This document shows, piece after piece, positions 17,421 to 27,755 of a DNA stretch of 64,000 nt; the first letter of the stretch is position 1, and each line of letters begins with the position of its first letter. The translations under genes and the position numbers were made by a program. The notes under the pieces are model-generated. The model saw only the letters and a list, made by a program, of their open reading frames with translations, did no database searches and had not been told where the DNA came from. The stretch lies in NCBI GenBank assembly GCA_034669965.1, contig JAXMOK010000001.1:372001-436000 (forward strand). Direction: 5' to 3'. Origin of the DNA: HXMU1420-13 sp034669965 (lineage in GTDB: Bacteria; Bacteroidota; Rhodothermia; Balneolales; Balneolaceae).

Positions 17421-20400
17421 TTAGTTATCGATGTCGATGATTCTTCCCGGAGTCCACGGCGCATCAAGTCGAGTTAGTTCAGCATCAATAGCCAGAATAT
17501 CATTTTGCAGAATAGATTTTAGACTGTCGATGACCGGCTTTAATTGTACCTCGGCAATTGCCTTAACCATTGCAGATGTTTCGGTAGGATCTTGCGTAGT
17601 TCCTAATCCTGAGCCAATGGCCGTGTTAATGCGATTATTCAACGAAGGAGCTTGATTCATTTCCAAGGTTCTTTTAATCGGGTCACCATATACAGCCAAT
17701 CGGATCTCATCCAGTTTAGATTCAAGTTCAGCAATCATGGAAGTAAGTGCGTCACTTTCTACCACACGTGCTGCTGCCTGATAGTATTCCAATCTATCGT
17801 TAAGTTCATCATACGCTCTGCGGGCACTATTCGCGGCTTTCGACAGCTCCATCAGTTCTTTTTGATAGGCTAGCACTTCTTGCGGATTTGATGCAGGCAG
17901 CGTGACATTATTCAAAGGTTTCACCTGAAAAGAAACCGGCTCTGAAAGCGAGGTTGTTTCGCCATCAACATGTTTTGATAGCTGCACCGTATAAGTTCCC
18001 GGCAACACCATGATTCCCGATTCCAGATTTCGAGTTGGATTTGCTGTGTTGGTTCGAATCTGATCCATGTCCGGATACGTCAAATCCCAATGAATACGAT
18101 TTATTCCTTTTCTCCCCGACGTTCTGAGCTCGTTTACTACATCGCCATTTGCATCCCGAATGGTAAAAATCAGGTAATCAGATTCATCATCCGCTTCAGC
18201 TTCTAACTGCTCATAAGTAGGATAGTAAACGGTCTCGCCTTCATCAAGGCGTTCTTTTTCATCTTCTTCGCGCTGATCTTTAAGCGATTTAAATCCTTCT
18301 TTTAAATAATAAGTGAAGGCAGCTCCGAATTCGGGATTCTCACCCAGATAAAAATCCTCGCCCTGAAAACCTTTCGGTCCAAGCCAGGAAATGGTTGAAC
18401 TCGCCGCAATCGGGCTGTATGGGATATACTGAAACGCATCCCGCACGCTAAATAAATGAGCTTCGTTTTCTTCTACCTGTTGAGTGAAATCGCGAAGTGC
18501 CGAATAGTCATCCATGATGTAGAATCCACGACCAAAAGTAGCCAACACCAGATCATTCTCTCGTGTTTGGATGTTGATGTCGCGAACGGCTACGGTTGGT
18601 AATCCACTGGCGAATTTCTTCCAGTAATCGCCTCCATCCATACTCATGAACAAGCTGAATTCCGTACCAATAAACAACAAATCAGCTACTTCCGGATCTT
18701 CTTCAATCGCATAAATCGAACCTCTCTCAGGCAGGTTATTGGCGATGGATGTCCATCTTCTACCTTGATTGGTGCTCTTTAGTAAATACGGTTTAAAATC
18801 ACCACGTTTGTGATTGTTAAATGCCGCGTACACTACATTTACATCATGCGCAGATGGAATAATCTCGTTTACATAAGTCATGCTCGGCACACCGGGAAAC
18901 TCGTCATATTTCTCCCAGTTTTCACCGCCATCGGTAGATACATGGATAAGCCCATCGTCGGTTCCGGCGTAGATCAGGTTTTCATCAATAGGCGATTCCG
19001 CCAACGCAACAATGTTTCCATACTGTGTAGTACTGGCATTTTTTGCCACAGCATCCATTGGCCACACTTTATCCATCACTTCAAGGCGATTTCGATCAAT
19101 TTGTCGGGTTAAATCCCCAGAAATTTCTCTCCAGCTTTGTCCGCGGTCGTCGCTGCGATGTACTCGATCTGAAGCATAATACAAGCGTTTATTATCATGA
19201 ACACTTATAAAAAAAGGAGAATCCCAGTTCCAGTTGTACACATAATCTGCACCTGCCGGCGGTTGAGGGATAATATTTTGAGTTTCCCCGCTTTGACGGT
19301 CAAATCGATATAAATTTCCGTATTGAGCCTGACTGTAAACGATATTCGGATCTTCAGGATCAACATGTGGTTCGAAACCATCACCTAATAAAGTAACCTG
19401 CCAATCTTTGAACGTTAACCCGGTGGGCTCGATGGAGCGAGAAGGGCCGCCAATCGTAAAATTATCCTGTGTTCCGCCATATACATTGTAGAACGGGTAA
19501 TCGTTATCAACAGCCACTTTATAGAACTGAGTTACGGGCAGATTTGTGTAAAAACGCCAGGTTTTGCCGCGATCGTAGCTTTCGTAAACCCCACCATCAT
19601 TACCATTTAACAGATAATTTGGATCATCAGGATTAATCCACAAAGCGTGATTATCGATGTGTTTATTTAGTTCACCCAGATTTTCAAAATTTGCACCGCC
19701 ATCATCCGAAACCCCTGAAAAAGTATTCATCACATAAACCAAATCAACATCCACAGGATCGGATACTACTTCTTGATAGTAATTTCCACTCGACGAATAG
19801 CTACTTCTTTTCTCCCAACTCTCTCCTCGATCGGTAGATCGGTAAAACCCACTTTTCCCGGTTTGTGCTTCCACAGTGGCGTACACCACATCCGGATCGG
19901 CGGGTGAAATATCCAGTCCGATTCGGCCAATATCGTCAGAGGGCATGCCTTTCATAATTTTTCTGAACGTATTTCCACCATCGGTAGATTTGTACACGGC
20001 TGATTCCGGTCCACCACTGATATAGGTAAACACGTGGCGCCGGCGTTGGTGTGCTGCGGCATAAATTACATCCGGGTTTCTAGGATCCAAGTGCACTTCG
20101 TTCACACCGGTATGCTCGCTAATCTCAAGGATTTTCTCCCAGTTTTCGCCACCATCTACTGTTTTGTATAAGCCTCGATCGCCACCCGAACTCCAAAGCG
20201 GTCCGGTTGCTGCAACATAAACTACATCCGAATCTCGGGGATCAATTTCGATCATTCCAATATGCTCTGAATTCTTCAGCCCCATGTGTTTCCAGCTTTT
20301 TCCGCCATCTACACTTTTATACACTCCATCGCCGTAAGCCACCGAACGCTGGTTATTATTTTCACCGGTTCCAACCCAAACCACATTGTGATTATTTGGA

Positions 20401-20711
20401 TCCATCGCCACAAAACCGATGCTATACGAGCCTTGTGAGTCGAAAACAGGCTCTAGAGTTATACCACGATTATTGGTTTTCCAAACTCCTCCCGAAGAAG
20501 TGGCGATGTAAAACTCGCTGTGATTATTGGGATTAACGGCGAAGTCAGAAATCCGCCCGGAAGTAAATGCCGGACCGATACTTCTGAATTTAAAGGCCGA
20601 CATAGACGTTGAATATCGCGGATCGTCCGATTTGTCTTGAGCTTGAGATTCTATTGAAACCGAGAATAGTAGAAAAAGTGCTAGCGTGCACCCCGTGATA
20701 AATTTCCGCAT
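17421..20711 (-). CDS. Exported sortilin/VPS10-like BNR-repeat protein
   Basis: A protein of about 1096 residues. The start at 20711 is chosen because it opens a signal peptide (MRKFITGCTLALFLLFSVS...SQAQ) and is preceded by AAGG; the 85 upstream codons in frame look non-coding. Residues ~30-750 contain many Asp-box/BNR blades (YKSVDGGKSW, YKTVDGGENW, YKSTDGGNTF, YRSTDRGESW, HVSTDGGENW, MSMDGGDYW), giving a sortilin-like propeller. The C-terminal ~350 residues are mixed beta and helical, without recognisable catalytic residues. Large exported proteins of this class are abundant in Bacteroidota-like marine genomes; roles in peptide or glycan handling are assumed, not shown. It probably shares a transcript with the SnoaL-like gene 79 bp upstream. 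Confidence 0.8.
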   Translation of the reverse strand: MRKFITGCTLALFLLFSVSIESQAQDKSDDPRYSTSMSAFKFRSIGPAFTSGRISDFAVNPNNHSEFYIATSSGGVWKTNNRGITLEPVFDSQGSYSIGFVAMDPNNHNVVWVGTGENNNQRSVAYGDGVYKSVDGGKSWKHMGLKNSEHIGMIEIDPRDSDVVYVAATGPLWSSGGDRGLYKTVDGGENWEKILEISEHTGVNEVHLDPRNPDVIYAAAHQRRRHVFTYISGGPESAVYKSTDGGNTFRKIMKGMPSDDIGRIGLDISPADPDVVYATVEAQTGKSGFYRSTDRGESWEKRSSYSSSGNYYQEVVSDPVDVDLVYVMNTFSGVSDDGGANFENLGELNKHIDNHALWINPDDPNYLLNGNDGGVYESYDRGKTWRFYTNLPVTQFYKVAVDNDYPFYNVYGGTQDNFTIGGPSRSIEPTGLTFKDWQVTLLGDGFEPHVDPEDPNIVYSQAQYGNLYRFDRQSGETQNIIPQPPAGADYVYNWNWDSPFFISVHDNKRLYYASDRVHRSDDRGQSWREISGDLTRQIDRNRLEVMDKVWPMDAVAKNASTTQYGNIVALAESPIDENLIYAGTDDGLIHVSTDGGENWEKYDEFPGVPSMTYVNEIIPSAHDVNVVYAAFNNHKRGDFKPYLLKSTNQGRRWTSIANNLPERGSIYAIEEDPEVADLLFIGTEFSLFMSMDGGDYWKKFASGLPTVAVRDINIQTRENDLVLATFGRGFYIMDDYSALRDFTQQVEENEAHLFSVRDAFQYIPYSPIAASSTISWLGPKGFQGEDFYLGENPEFGAAFTYYLKEGFKSLKDQREEDEKERLDEGETVYYPTYEQLEAEADDESDYLIFTIRDANGDVVNELRTSGRKGINRIHWDLTYPDMDQIRTNTANPTRNLESGIMVLPGTYTVQLSKHVDGETTSLSEPVSFQVKPLNNVTLPASNPQEVLAYQKELMELSKAANSARRAYDELNDRLEYYQAAARVVESDALTSMIAELESKLDEIRLAVYGDPIKRTLEMNQAPSLNNRINTAIGSGLGTTQDPTETSAMVKAIAEVQLKPVIDSLKSILQNDILAIDAELTRLDAPWTPGRIIDIDN

Positions 20712-20790
20712 ACCTTGTACCTGTTTAGTTGATGGAAATTTGAAAATGACAGTACAGGGTAAATAAATATGAAAGGATATGCTGTAAAAA

Positions 20791-21300
20791 TTATCCGTCG
20801 ATGTACTTTTCCGGAATTGGATGATCCGGATTTTCTGATGACCAAAAAACGGACATAACCCACCAACGATTACCATCATAAAACAGCTGAATACTATTGA
20901 TTCCACGCATAAAAACTTCGCCTTCTGCGGTGCGTCGAGAATTGTAAGTGCTAAATACATGCGCAATATTCCCGAACTGCTCTACTTCCTGCCCAATTTC
21001 GGATTCAAAGAATCCATCGCGCTCTAAACCGGCTCCCGCTCTTTCGATGTACTCATCGGGCGACCAACTTACATATCCGATATTCCCCTCACGATTAGTA
21101 AAGGTTGGGATAAGCTTGGCATCGGGAGTAAACAAGTTTCTAAATCGATCCCAATCTCTGGCTTCACCCGCCTCCCCCGAGATTACTGCATATAAAACGT
21201 CGATGGTTGATTGAATGGATTCGGTGTCTGATTGGTACTGAGCTTGGACTTGAAATGTGGTAGCGATTAAAAACAGAACGAGTGAGATCAGAGTTTTCAT
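20791..21300 (-). CDS. Exported SnoaL-like / DUF4440 (NTF2-fold) protein
   Basis: The 169-residue protein begins with a signal peptide (MKTLISLVLFLIATTFQVQAQ) and then a ~145-residue NTF2-like domain. Motifs include DWDRFRNLFTPDAKLIP, EYIERAG and the C-terminal WWVMSVFWSSE strand. Proteins of this fold bind small ligands in a cone-shaped cavity; function varies widely. It lies 79 bp upstream of the sortilin-like gene on the same strand and may be co-transcribed with it. A 168-bp divergent region separates it from an alpha/beta hydrolase on the other strand. Confidence 0.75.
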   Translation of the reverse strand: MKTLISLVLFLIATTFQVQAQYQSDTESIQSTIDVLYAVISGEAGEARDWDRFRNLFTPDAKLIPTFTNREGNIGYVSWSPDEYIERAGAGLERDGFFESEIGQEVEQFGNIAHVFSTYNSRRTAEGEVFMRGINSIQLFYDGNRWWVMSVFWSSENPDHPIPEKYIDG

Positions 21301-21468
21301 AAAAAATTTACCGGATGAGAATTCCTTATTTCGATGTATTCAACCCACAAATGTATACAAAATTCATCTATCAATGAGCTGTTAATTCATGGCCTGCAAA
21401 AGTTTTACTTGACAAAGCACGGTTAATTTGATTCATTTGAAAAAAACCAAACGTTACAAATATTACCA

Positions 21469-22269
21469 ATGCCAAACGATTTCGGGTACGCTTCTACTAA
21501 CGGGATAAATACATATTACGAGGTTCATGGAACCGGTCCTGCGCTAGTATTGGTAGAAGGACTTGGCGTTGCTACCTGGCTGTGGGAAAAACAAGTTGAA
21601 GCTTTTGCCCGGCATTTCACCACTATTATTTACGATCTCAGAGGATCGGGTAATTCGGATAAACCTACCGAAGATTACAGTGTTTCTTTATTTGCCCAAG
21701 ACTTGGAAGCGCTTTTGAGCGAACTAAACGTTGAAAAGGCGCATGTATTAGGTGTTTCGCTTGGCGGATTTATCGCACAACATTATGCAGCAAATTATCC
21801 TGATCGAGTAGATAAGTTGGTATTGGTATCTACAGCACCCGGCGGTGAGCATCAAATCCCGATGAGCGAAGAGGTCGTTGAACAGTTGTTGGTTGCTACT
21901 AAAGGAGATCAGCAATTAATTCGAGAAAAAATGGGTCTGGCTTTTTCTAATGATTTTAGAGCTACTGAAGAATTTGAGGATTTGCTTACTCACAGATCTA
22001 AAACGAAACAACCATCGGCCAGTTTTTTATCGCAGGCTAAAGCGGGATCAGCATTTGATGGGTGGCATGATCTAAAAAATATACAAGCACCTACTTTGAT
22101 TGTAGCAGCATCGGGCGACCTCGTGGTCTCATCTGGAAACTCGATCCTACTAAATAACCAAATTGTAAACAGCGAATTGGTGATCTACCCCGGGTTAGGT
22201 CACCAATTTTTTGTTGAGGCCCCTGAGCCATTTAACCGAGATGTGATCAAATTTTTATCAACCGGTTAA
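21469..22269 (+). CDS. Alpha/beta hydrolase, cytosolic
   Basis: The 266-residue protein has the full alpha/beta-hydrolase triad: nucleophile Ser97 in GVSLGG, Asp217 in ASGDLVV and His245 in GLGHQFF. The oxyanion segment VEGLGVATW is near residue 29. It has no signal peptide. Members include esterases, lactonases and carboxymethyl-ester cleaving enzymes such as 3-oxoadipate enol-lactonase; the substrate is not determinable. It is the first of a rightward gene run that includes a TonB receptor, a symporter and acyl-metabolism enzymes, so a role in opening an ester or lactone is plausible. Confidence 0.8.
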   Translation: MPNDFGYASTNGINTYYEVHGTGPALVLVEGLGVATWLWEKQVEAFARHFTTIIYDLRGSGNSDKPTEDYSVSLFAQDLEALLSELNVEKAHVLGVSLGGFIAQHYAANYPDRVDKLVLVSTAPGGEHQIPMSEEVVEQLLVATKGDQQLIREKMGLAFSNDFRATEEFEDLLTHRSKTKQPSASFLSQAKAGSAFDGWHDLKNIQAPTLIVAASGDLVVSSGNSILLNNQIVNSELVIYPGLGHQFFVEAPEPFNRDVIKFLSTG

Positions 22270-22336
22270 TATCTACTAAGAGCATTATTTAAAACAAATA
22301 ATACATTCACTTAATCACAATAATTGGAGGAATAAC

Positions 22337-24787
22337 ATGTATCAAAATCTATTCAAGGCTGCAATACCGTTCTTAATTGCGGTCATTTCGGTCCTGCCCA
22401 GCGGACTTACATACGCACAGGGCACACTTACCGGGATAGTTACAGATGCTGAAACGGGAGAAGTACTTCCGGGCGCGAATGTGCTTATACAAGGAACTCA
22501 TAAAGGTGCTTCAACCGATGTAGATGGTAGGTTTAACTTTACCAATCTCCAGATTGGCACTTACACCATCGAAGTTTTATTCATTGGCTATGAGAAATCG
22601 GTAACTGAGGTTACGATTAGAAATAATCAAGAAACTGAAGTCACAATCGCACTGACTAGTACAAATATTTTTAGCGAGCCTGTTGTAATTTCCGGTACGC
22701 GTAGGCCTGAAAAGATTACCGAATCACCCGCAACTATACAGGTTATTACTGCCGAACTTATTGAGAACACACCAACTTTTAATCCCGGCGAGTTATTAAG
22801 CCGACTTAAAGGCGTGGAATACGTTCGATCAGGGATTGTTGGAACAGGTATTAACGTACGTGGCTTCAATAGTAACTTTAACTCGAAAAACTTGCAGGTT
22901 GCCGACGGCCGTTTAGCTACACTCGTTGCAACGGGTTTACCTTTTGGCCCATTGAATACTCAAATTAAAGAAGATATCGAACGTGTTGAGGTGATTCTTG
23001 GTCCAAACTCAGCGCTTTATGGTCCCAATGCCCACAGTGGTTTAGTGAACATTATTTCAAAAGATCCAAGATCCTCGGAAGGAACTACTATCGCAATTGG
23101 CGCTGGAAATCAAAGTGTGTTTTCTGCCAGAGCCCGTCATGCACAAGTGCTGAACGATAAATTAGCATTTAAAGTGACCGGAGAATTTTCACGCGGCGAA
23201 GAATTCGAATACGTAGATTCTGTGTACATCGATCGTGATGGAACGCCTGGCAAAGAAGGATATCCGGAACTTGAGCTGGATCGAGACTTCAAATTTATGC
23301 GAGCAGAAGCAGGTTTATACTACAGCCTTACTGATGATACTGATCTCATTTTAAACTATGGCCACAGTAATAGTACTTACCTTGCCCCAACCAATGTTGG
23401 TCGTAACCAAATTATCGATTGGAAAATTAACTACTTCCAGCTGAAATATGTATCACCAAAAATATTTGCTCAGGTTTATAGAACTCACAGTGGGACTGAA
23501 GACACTTACTCGATTGATGATAGAACCAAAGCCTATTATGCGTTTTTAGATGCAGGTTTTTCGGATGCTGAAGCACGTGGAGAAATGTCGTACTCAACCG
23601 GTGCCCGTTTTATCGACGATTCACAACGCTGGAATGCCGAAGTACAATATAACGACAGTTGGGGCGCATTTGAGCTCGTAACCGGGTTACAATGGCAACG
23701 TGATATGGCAAACTCGCACAGCTCATATCTGTTGGATGAAGACGAAGATGATTTCATCACCCTCAATCAAATTGGCGCTTATGTTCAAGGTGACTATATA
23801 ATTGGAGACGGATACAGAGCAACCGGTGCAATCCGCGCAGACAATCATGATGTGTATGATTTCCATTTACTTCCGAAATTCGGAATTTTGAAAGATTTCG
23901 AAAATGGAACCGCAAGATTTACTTACGGAATGGGTATTGCAACACCAACAATCCTAAACATGTATGGTGATTTATTCAGTGGTTTGATTTTGGGTAATGC
24001 AGAAGGATTTACATTAACTGATGGTAGTAAGATCGAAAAACAATCGGTTGAAAAGCTTCAGACCTTCGAGATCGGTTATAAAGGCATGGTTAACGATCGC
24101 CTTTATGTTGATGCCAATACCTACTATAACATGTCGGAAAATTTCCTCAGCCCTGTAACAATAATTGGTGTTGCTTCAGAACGTGGCAACACTCCCATTC
24201 AGGAAGTACAAAGTGGTTACAGCACATGGGGTGGTTTAGTTTTAACCTATGTGAACTTTGGCAAAGTGAATACTTATGGTTTTGATCTGGGGATTACTTA
24301 CGCAGTAAATAAAAATGTCTCGATCGATGCTAATTATTCATTTTTTGATTGGAGTTACGACGAAGACAATCTCGAAAACGACTTCAATAAAGATGGAAAA
24401 GTGGACAAATTTGATGTACTCGTGAACTCACCACACAACAAAGTAGGTGTTGGTGTAAAAGTATTTCAGGATAAATTCTTTGGAAATGTATTCGGCCGCT
24501 GGGTTGAAGAATACGATTACTTCTCAAGTTTCCAGATTGCAGCCAAAACACAAGATGCATCTTACCGCGGCACTCCAATTGTTGAAAATGCTCGAAGCAC
24601 AGACTCCTTCAACTATGGTCCGCTTGGTGGTTTCGTAAATGTTGATCTTGGCCTTGGCTATCACGTAAACGAGATGTTCACGGTATCTGGTCAGGTTACC
24701 AACCTTTTTAACAACGAAGTTCGCGAATTTACCGCCTCTCCTTTTATAGAGCGATTAGTATCGGTAGAATTAAAAGTAAATTTCTAG
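22337..24787 (+). CDS. TonB-dependent outer-membrane receptor
   Basis: The 816-residue protein has a signal peptide (to about residue 28), a carboxypeptidase-regulatory-like domain (about 29-115, TLTGIVTDAETGEVLPGANV), a plug (about 130-245, with PEKITESPATIQVITAEL and NSALYGPNAHSGLVNI) and a ~570-residue beta-barrel ending in the aromatic SVELKVNF. This is the usual layout of TonB receptors in Bacteroidota-like bacteria. There is no SusD partner, so it is not a classical glycan-uptake pair. TTGGAGGAATAAC gives a strong ribosome site before ATG. A strong terminator follows. The ligand is unknown. Confidence 0.88.
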   Translation: MYQNLFKAAIPFLIAVISVLPSGLTYAQGTLTGIVTDAETGEVLPGANVLIQGTHKGASTDVDGRFNFTNLQIGTYTIEVLFIGYEKSVTEVTIRNNQETEVTIALTSTNIFSEPVVISGTRRPEKITESPATIQVITAELIENTPTFNPGELLSRLKGVEYVRSGIVGTGINVRGFNSNFNSKNLQVADGRLATLVATGLPFGPLNTQIKEDIERVEVILGPNSALYGPNAHSGLVNIISKDPRSSEGTTIAIGAGNQSVFSARARHAQVLNDKLAFKVTGEFSRGEEFEYVDSVYIDRDGTPGKEGYPELELDRDFKFMRAEAGLYYSLTDDTDLILNYGHSNSTYLAPTNVGRNQIIDWKINYFQLKYVSPKIFAQVYRTHSGTEDTYSIDDRTKAYYAFLDAGFSDAEARGEMSYSTGARFIDDSQRWNAEVQYNDSWGAFELVTGLQWQRDMANSHSSYLLDEDEDDFITLNQIGAYVQGDYIIGDGYRATGAIRADNHDVYDFHLLPKFGILKDFENGTARFTYGMGIATPTILNMYGDLFSGLILGNAEGFTLTDGSKIEKQSVEKLQTFEIGYKGMVNDRLYVDANTYYNMSENFLSPVTIIGVASERGNTPIQEVQSGYSTWGGLVLTYVNFGKVNTYGFDLGITYAVNKNVSIDANYSFFDWSYDEDNLENDFNKDGKVDKFDVLVNSPHNKVGVGVKVFQDKFFGNVFGRWVEEYDYFSSFQIAAKTQDASYRGTPIVENARSTDSFNYGPLGGFVNVDLGLGYHVNEMFTVSGQVTNLFNNEVREFTASPFIERLVSVELKVNF

Positions 24788-24836
24788 TCCGACGTGCTTT
24801 TGAATGTACAAGATGACTAATATCATACGATCCTAT

Positions 24837-24867
24837 CCAGATGGAATTGAAATTCCATCTGGTTTTT
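24837..24867 (+). terminator. Strong intrinsic terminator after the TonB receptor gene
   Basis: A 12-bp perfect stem (24837-24848 / 24851-24862) with a 2-nt gap at its centre is followed by TTTTT. It lies 50 bp past the receptor stop and 25 bp before the symporter start, so it separates the two or acts as a partial terminator within one transcript. Confidence 0.88.
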
Positions 24868-24892
24868 ACCTAACTATTTACACTATTAACGC

Positions 24893-26413
24893 ATGAGTTT
24901 AGCTTGGGGCTTGTTTCTGCTCTACATCGCCGGAACTACCTACTTAGGTTGGCTGGGGTTTAAAAAAACCGACAACTTCAGTGCTTTTGCCATTGGTATG
25001 GGAGATATGCATCCCTTCGTTGTTGGCATAACTATGGCTGCCAGTGTAGCTTCTGCTGCCACCTTTATCATAAATCCCGGTTTTATTTATGTGCACGGAA
25101 TTTCAGCGTTAATCCATATGGGGCTAGCACTTTGTATTGGGTTTTGCACCATGCTCATCATCCTTTCCTTCAAATTCAGGCAACTCGGAGAAAGTTCGAA
25201 AGCACTCACCATGCCTGATTGGATTGGCAAACAATTCAAATCTAAAGCATTTGGTGTTTATTTCTCAATTGTCAATTTATTCGCACTAGCATTCGTGGTT
25301 TTGATTGTTGGCGGATTATCGATTGTGATGCAGGAACTCCTCGGCTTATCAAATGTGATGTCGCTTATCATCATTTTAACTTTTGTAACCGGCTATGTTT
25401 TTATTGGAGGAACCTACGCCCACGTTTTCACAAATACATTGCAAGGCAGTTTGATGCTCGGTGTAACCGTCCTAATTCTTGCGTCCGGGGCTTATTTATT
25501 CTTCGAAGATCAGAGTTTTATTTCGATGCTGGCTGAGCAGGATAAAAACCTCATCGCACCAGTAAATCCCGAAAGTAATTTGTTTAACGATTTCTTCTCG
25601 GTGTACATAAGCGGCTTTTTGATTGGTACAGCTCTGGTTTGTCAGCCACACATCCTTACTAAAGCGTTGTACATGAAATCCGACAAACAAGTAAAGCAGT
25701 ACCTGATATTCGGTATTATTGCTCTCGTTTTGTTCTTTTTATTACCTGCAGCGGGGTTTTACGCACGGCTTACTGTTCCAGCTGATCAGTTACTAGATGT
25801 TGCTACCGGAGCCTTCCGCCAGGATTTGGTAATGACTGCTTACATTAAAAATGCGTTTCCGGAGTGGTTATTCACCGTTATCAGCGTGGTTCTGCTAGCC
25901 GCCGGGATGTCGACACTCGATGGATTGTTGGTCTCCCTTTCAACCATCACTGCAAATGATATGATTTTGCCGATTATCGCGGCTAAATCGAAAGGCACAG
26001 CAACTAACGAAGAACAGTTGAAAAAAGCCTATACGTGGAGCCATGTAATACTTGTAGTTATAGCCATAATCGCTTTTCTGATTGCGTTAAATCCACCGCA
26101 ACTGCTCGGGATTTTTGGCCAAGTTGGCGTTTATGGAATGGCTGTAGCCGCAGTTCCTCCATTGCTGATTGGGATATTCTGGGAAGATGCATCACTCAAA
26201 ATAACCTGGTGGATTTCAGCTCTAACCTTGTTTGTTCACTTTTTCTTGTACTTTTTCGGAGCTGAGTTATTTCCTCAAATTTCTCTTACATTCGCTAATC
26301 CGGGAGTTACAGCATCATTAGCGTTAATTGCCGGAGCTATTCCGGGTGTGTTACTTATTTGGATCTTAGAACGGATGAAGAAGAAGATACACAAAGCCCA
26401 GCCACAGAGATAA
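24893..26413 (+). CDS. Sodium:solute symporter family (SSS) transporter
   Basis: The 506-residue protein is strongly hydrophobic, with about 13 membrane helices. Family features include the early YLGWLGFKKTDNFSAFAIG segment, AASVASAATFIINPGF in helix 2-3, a GGTYAHVFTNTLQGSLML stretch and LLAAGMSTLDGLLVSLSTI near helix 9. These match the solute:sodium symporter family (PutP/ActP/PanF relatives) in length and order. Substrates in the family include carboxylates, amino acids and sugars. It is followed by a regulator gene 31 bp downstream and by acyl-CoA enzymes, so import of an organic acid is a reasonable guess. Confidence 0.85.
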   Translation: MSLAWGLFLLYIAGTTYLGWLGFKKTDNFSAFAIGMGDMHPFVVGITMAASVASAATFIINPGFIYVHGISALIHMGLALCIGFCTMLIILSFKFRQLGESSKALTMPDWIGKQFKSKAFGVYFSIVNLFALAFVVLIVGGLSIVMQELLGLSNVMSLIIILTFVTGYVFIGGTYAHVFTNTLQGSLMLGVTVLILASGAYLFFEDQSFISMLAEQDKNLIAPVNPESNLFNDFFSVYISGFLIGTALVCQPHILTKALYMKSDKQVKQYLIFGIIALVLFFLLPAAGFYARLTVPADQLLDVATGAFRQDLVMTAYIKNAFPEWLFTVISVVLLAAGMSTLDGLLVSLSTITANDMILPIIAAKSKGTATNEEQLKKAYTWSHVILVVIAIIAFLIALNPPQLLGIFGQVGVYGMAVAAVPPLLIGIFWEDASLKITWWISALTLFVHFFLYFFGAELFPQISLTFANPGVTASLALIAGAIPGVLLIWILERMKKKIHKAQPQR

Positions 26414-26444
26414 ATAGACTTATAAAAGCACTTGCAGTATAAAC

Positions 26445-26942
26445 ATGGCTACATCTAAAGAAATAAAAAACGAGCTAGTACAGGATTTTGCTAACGGTTA
26501 TCAGTCGTTCGGATTAAGCAAACTTATGGGGCGTGTTGTTGGCCTGCTGATGGCGCAAGACAAACCACTTTCGCTCGATGAAATTGCGGATGAACTGCAC
26601 ATGAGTAAGGGGCCAATCAGCCAGATCACCCGACGATTAAGAGACCATTATCTCATTCGAAAAGTTTGGAAACCGGGAAGCCGGAAAGATTATTACGAAA
26701 TCGAGCCGGAAGTTTTCAGTCAGGCGTTTAAAAACAATTTCGATCAGATTAAAAAGAACACCAAGCTGGCAAAAAAAATACGCGACAAAATTAAGAGTTC
26801 CGACGATCCCGAAATTGGAGTGTTATACGATCGTGTAAACGAGATGGAGCACTTTTATACCATCATGGAAAAGCACTATCAAAACTTTCTGGACGAATGG
26901 GCTACCGAACGCAAAAAGCTTTATCAAAAACCGGGCGAATAA
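26445..26942 (+). CDS. GbsR/MarR-family winged-helix transcriptional regulator
   Basis: The 165-residue protein has a winged-helix DNA-binding domain (about 10-90, SLDEIADELHMSKGPISQITRRLRDHYLIRKVWKPGSRKDYY) and a helical C-terminal dimerisation region. The helix-turn-helix sequence and length match the GbsR group of MarR-like regulators. It sits between the symporter and the SDR gene on the same strand, so it probably controls this cluster. Confidence 0.8.
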   Translation: MATSKEIKNELVQDFANGYQSFGLSKLMGRVVGLLMAQDKPLSLDEIADELHMSKGPISQITRRLRDHYLIRKVWKPGSRKDYYEIEPEVFSQAFKNNFDQIKKNTKLAKKIRDKIKSSDDPEIGVLYDRVNEMEHFYTIMEKHYQNFLDEWATERKKLYQKPGE

Positions 26943-27011
26943 TTAGCACTTAATTTTTTTAGCCTCATCATTTTAAAAATTTCAAAACATTAAAATTCTA
27001 AACTCATTTTC

Positions 27012-27755
27012 ATGAACAGATTATCTGAAAAAGTGGCGATAGTAACCGGTGGAGCTCAGGGAATAGGGCTGGCTACCGTTGAAAAATTTATTCAAGAAGG
27101 CGCATTTGTAGAAATTTGGGACGTTAACGCAGAAAAAGGTCAGGCTGTTCTTGGTCAGTTAAATGCTAATGGCGAAAAAGCATCCTTCCAAAAAGTAAAT
27201 GTCACTTCTTTTGAAGATGTACAAGCTGCAGCTGCCAAAACGAAAGAAAAATATGGCAAAATCGATATTCTGATTAACAACGCCGGCATCACACGAGATG
27301 CACGCTTGGTAAAAATGACTCCCGAAGAATGGCAACAAGTAATCGACGTTAACCTGACCGGTGTTTTCAACTGTACCAAGGCCGTTTCTGAATTTATGAT
27401 TGAACAAAATTATGGCCGAATCATCAATGCATCTTCGATTGTGGGTATCTACGGTAATTTTGGGCAAAGTAATTATGTAGCAACTAAATCCGGTGTGATC
27501 GGCATGACTAAAGTTTGGAGCCGAGAGTTGGGCCGAAAAGGAATTACCGTAAATGCCGTTGCTCCGGGCTTTATCGAAACGGAAATGATTAAGACGGTAC
27601 CAGAAAAAGTGATTGCAGGCATAACCGATAACACACCGCTCGGCCGTTTAGGCAGCATGGAAGACATCGCAAACGCCTACACTTTTTTGGCAAGTGATGA
27701 AGCCGCTTTTATTTCCGGCGTTACTTTGAGTGTTGATGGAGGCCTGACAATTTAA
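27012..27755 (+). CDS. FabG-like short-chain dehydrogenase/reductase
   Basis: The 247-residue classical SDR has the nucleotide motif TGGAQGIG (12-19), NNAG (89-92) and the catalytic residues Ser142, Tyr155 and Lys159 (YxxxK). Length and the C-terminal SGVTLSVDGGLTI fit 3-oxoacyl-ACP/acetoacetyl-CoA reductases, which reduce a 3-keto thioester with NADPH. The gene overlaps the next by one base (TAATG), so translation is probably coupled. Paired with a KAS III-like enzyme and an acyl-CoA ligase, it most likely works on a CoA- or ACP-bound intermediate of a dedicated pathway rather than in general fatty-acid synthesis. Confidence 0.85.
   Translation: MNRLSEKVAIVTGGAQGIGLATVEKFIQEGAFVEIWDVNAEKGQAVLGQLNANGEKASFQKVNVTSFEDVQAAAAKTKEKYGKIDILINNAGITRDARLVKMTPEEWQQVIDVNLTGVFNCTKAVSEFMIEQNYGRIINASSIVGIYGNFGQSNYVATKSGVIGMTKVWSRELGRKGITVNAVAPGFIETEMIKTVPEKVIAGITDNTPLGRLGSMEDIANAYTFLASDEAAFISGVTLSVDGGLTI

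Noticed and set aside
17421..20966. Longer start (20966) for the sortilin-like gene
   Set aside because: The extra 85 codons overlap the end of the SnoaL-like gene, have no signal peptide and no coding character, while the internal ATG begins a typical signal peptide.
21361..21468. TTGACA at about 21411 as a -35 box for the alpha/beta hydrolase
   Set aside because: No good -10 box at the right spacing, and promoters in this lineage may not follow the E. coli pattern.
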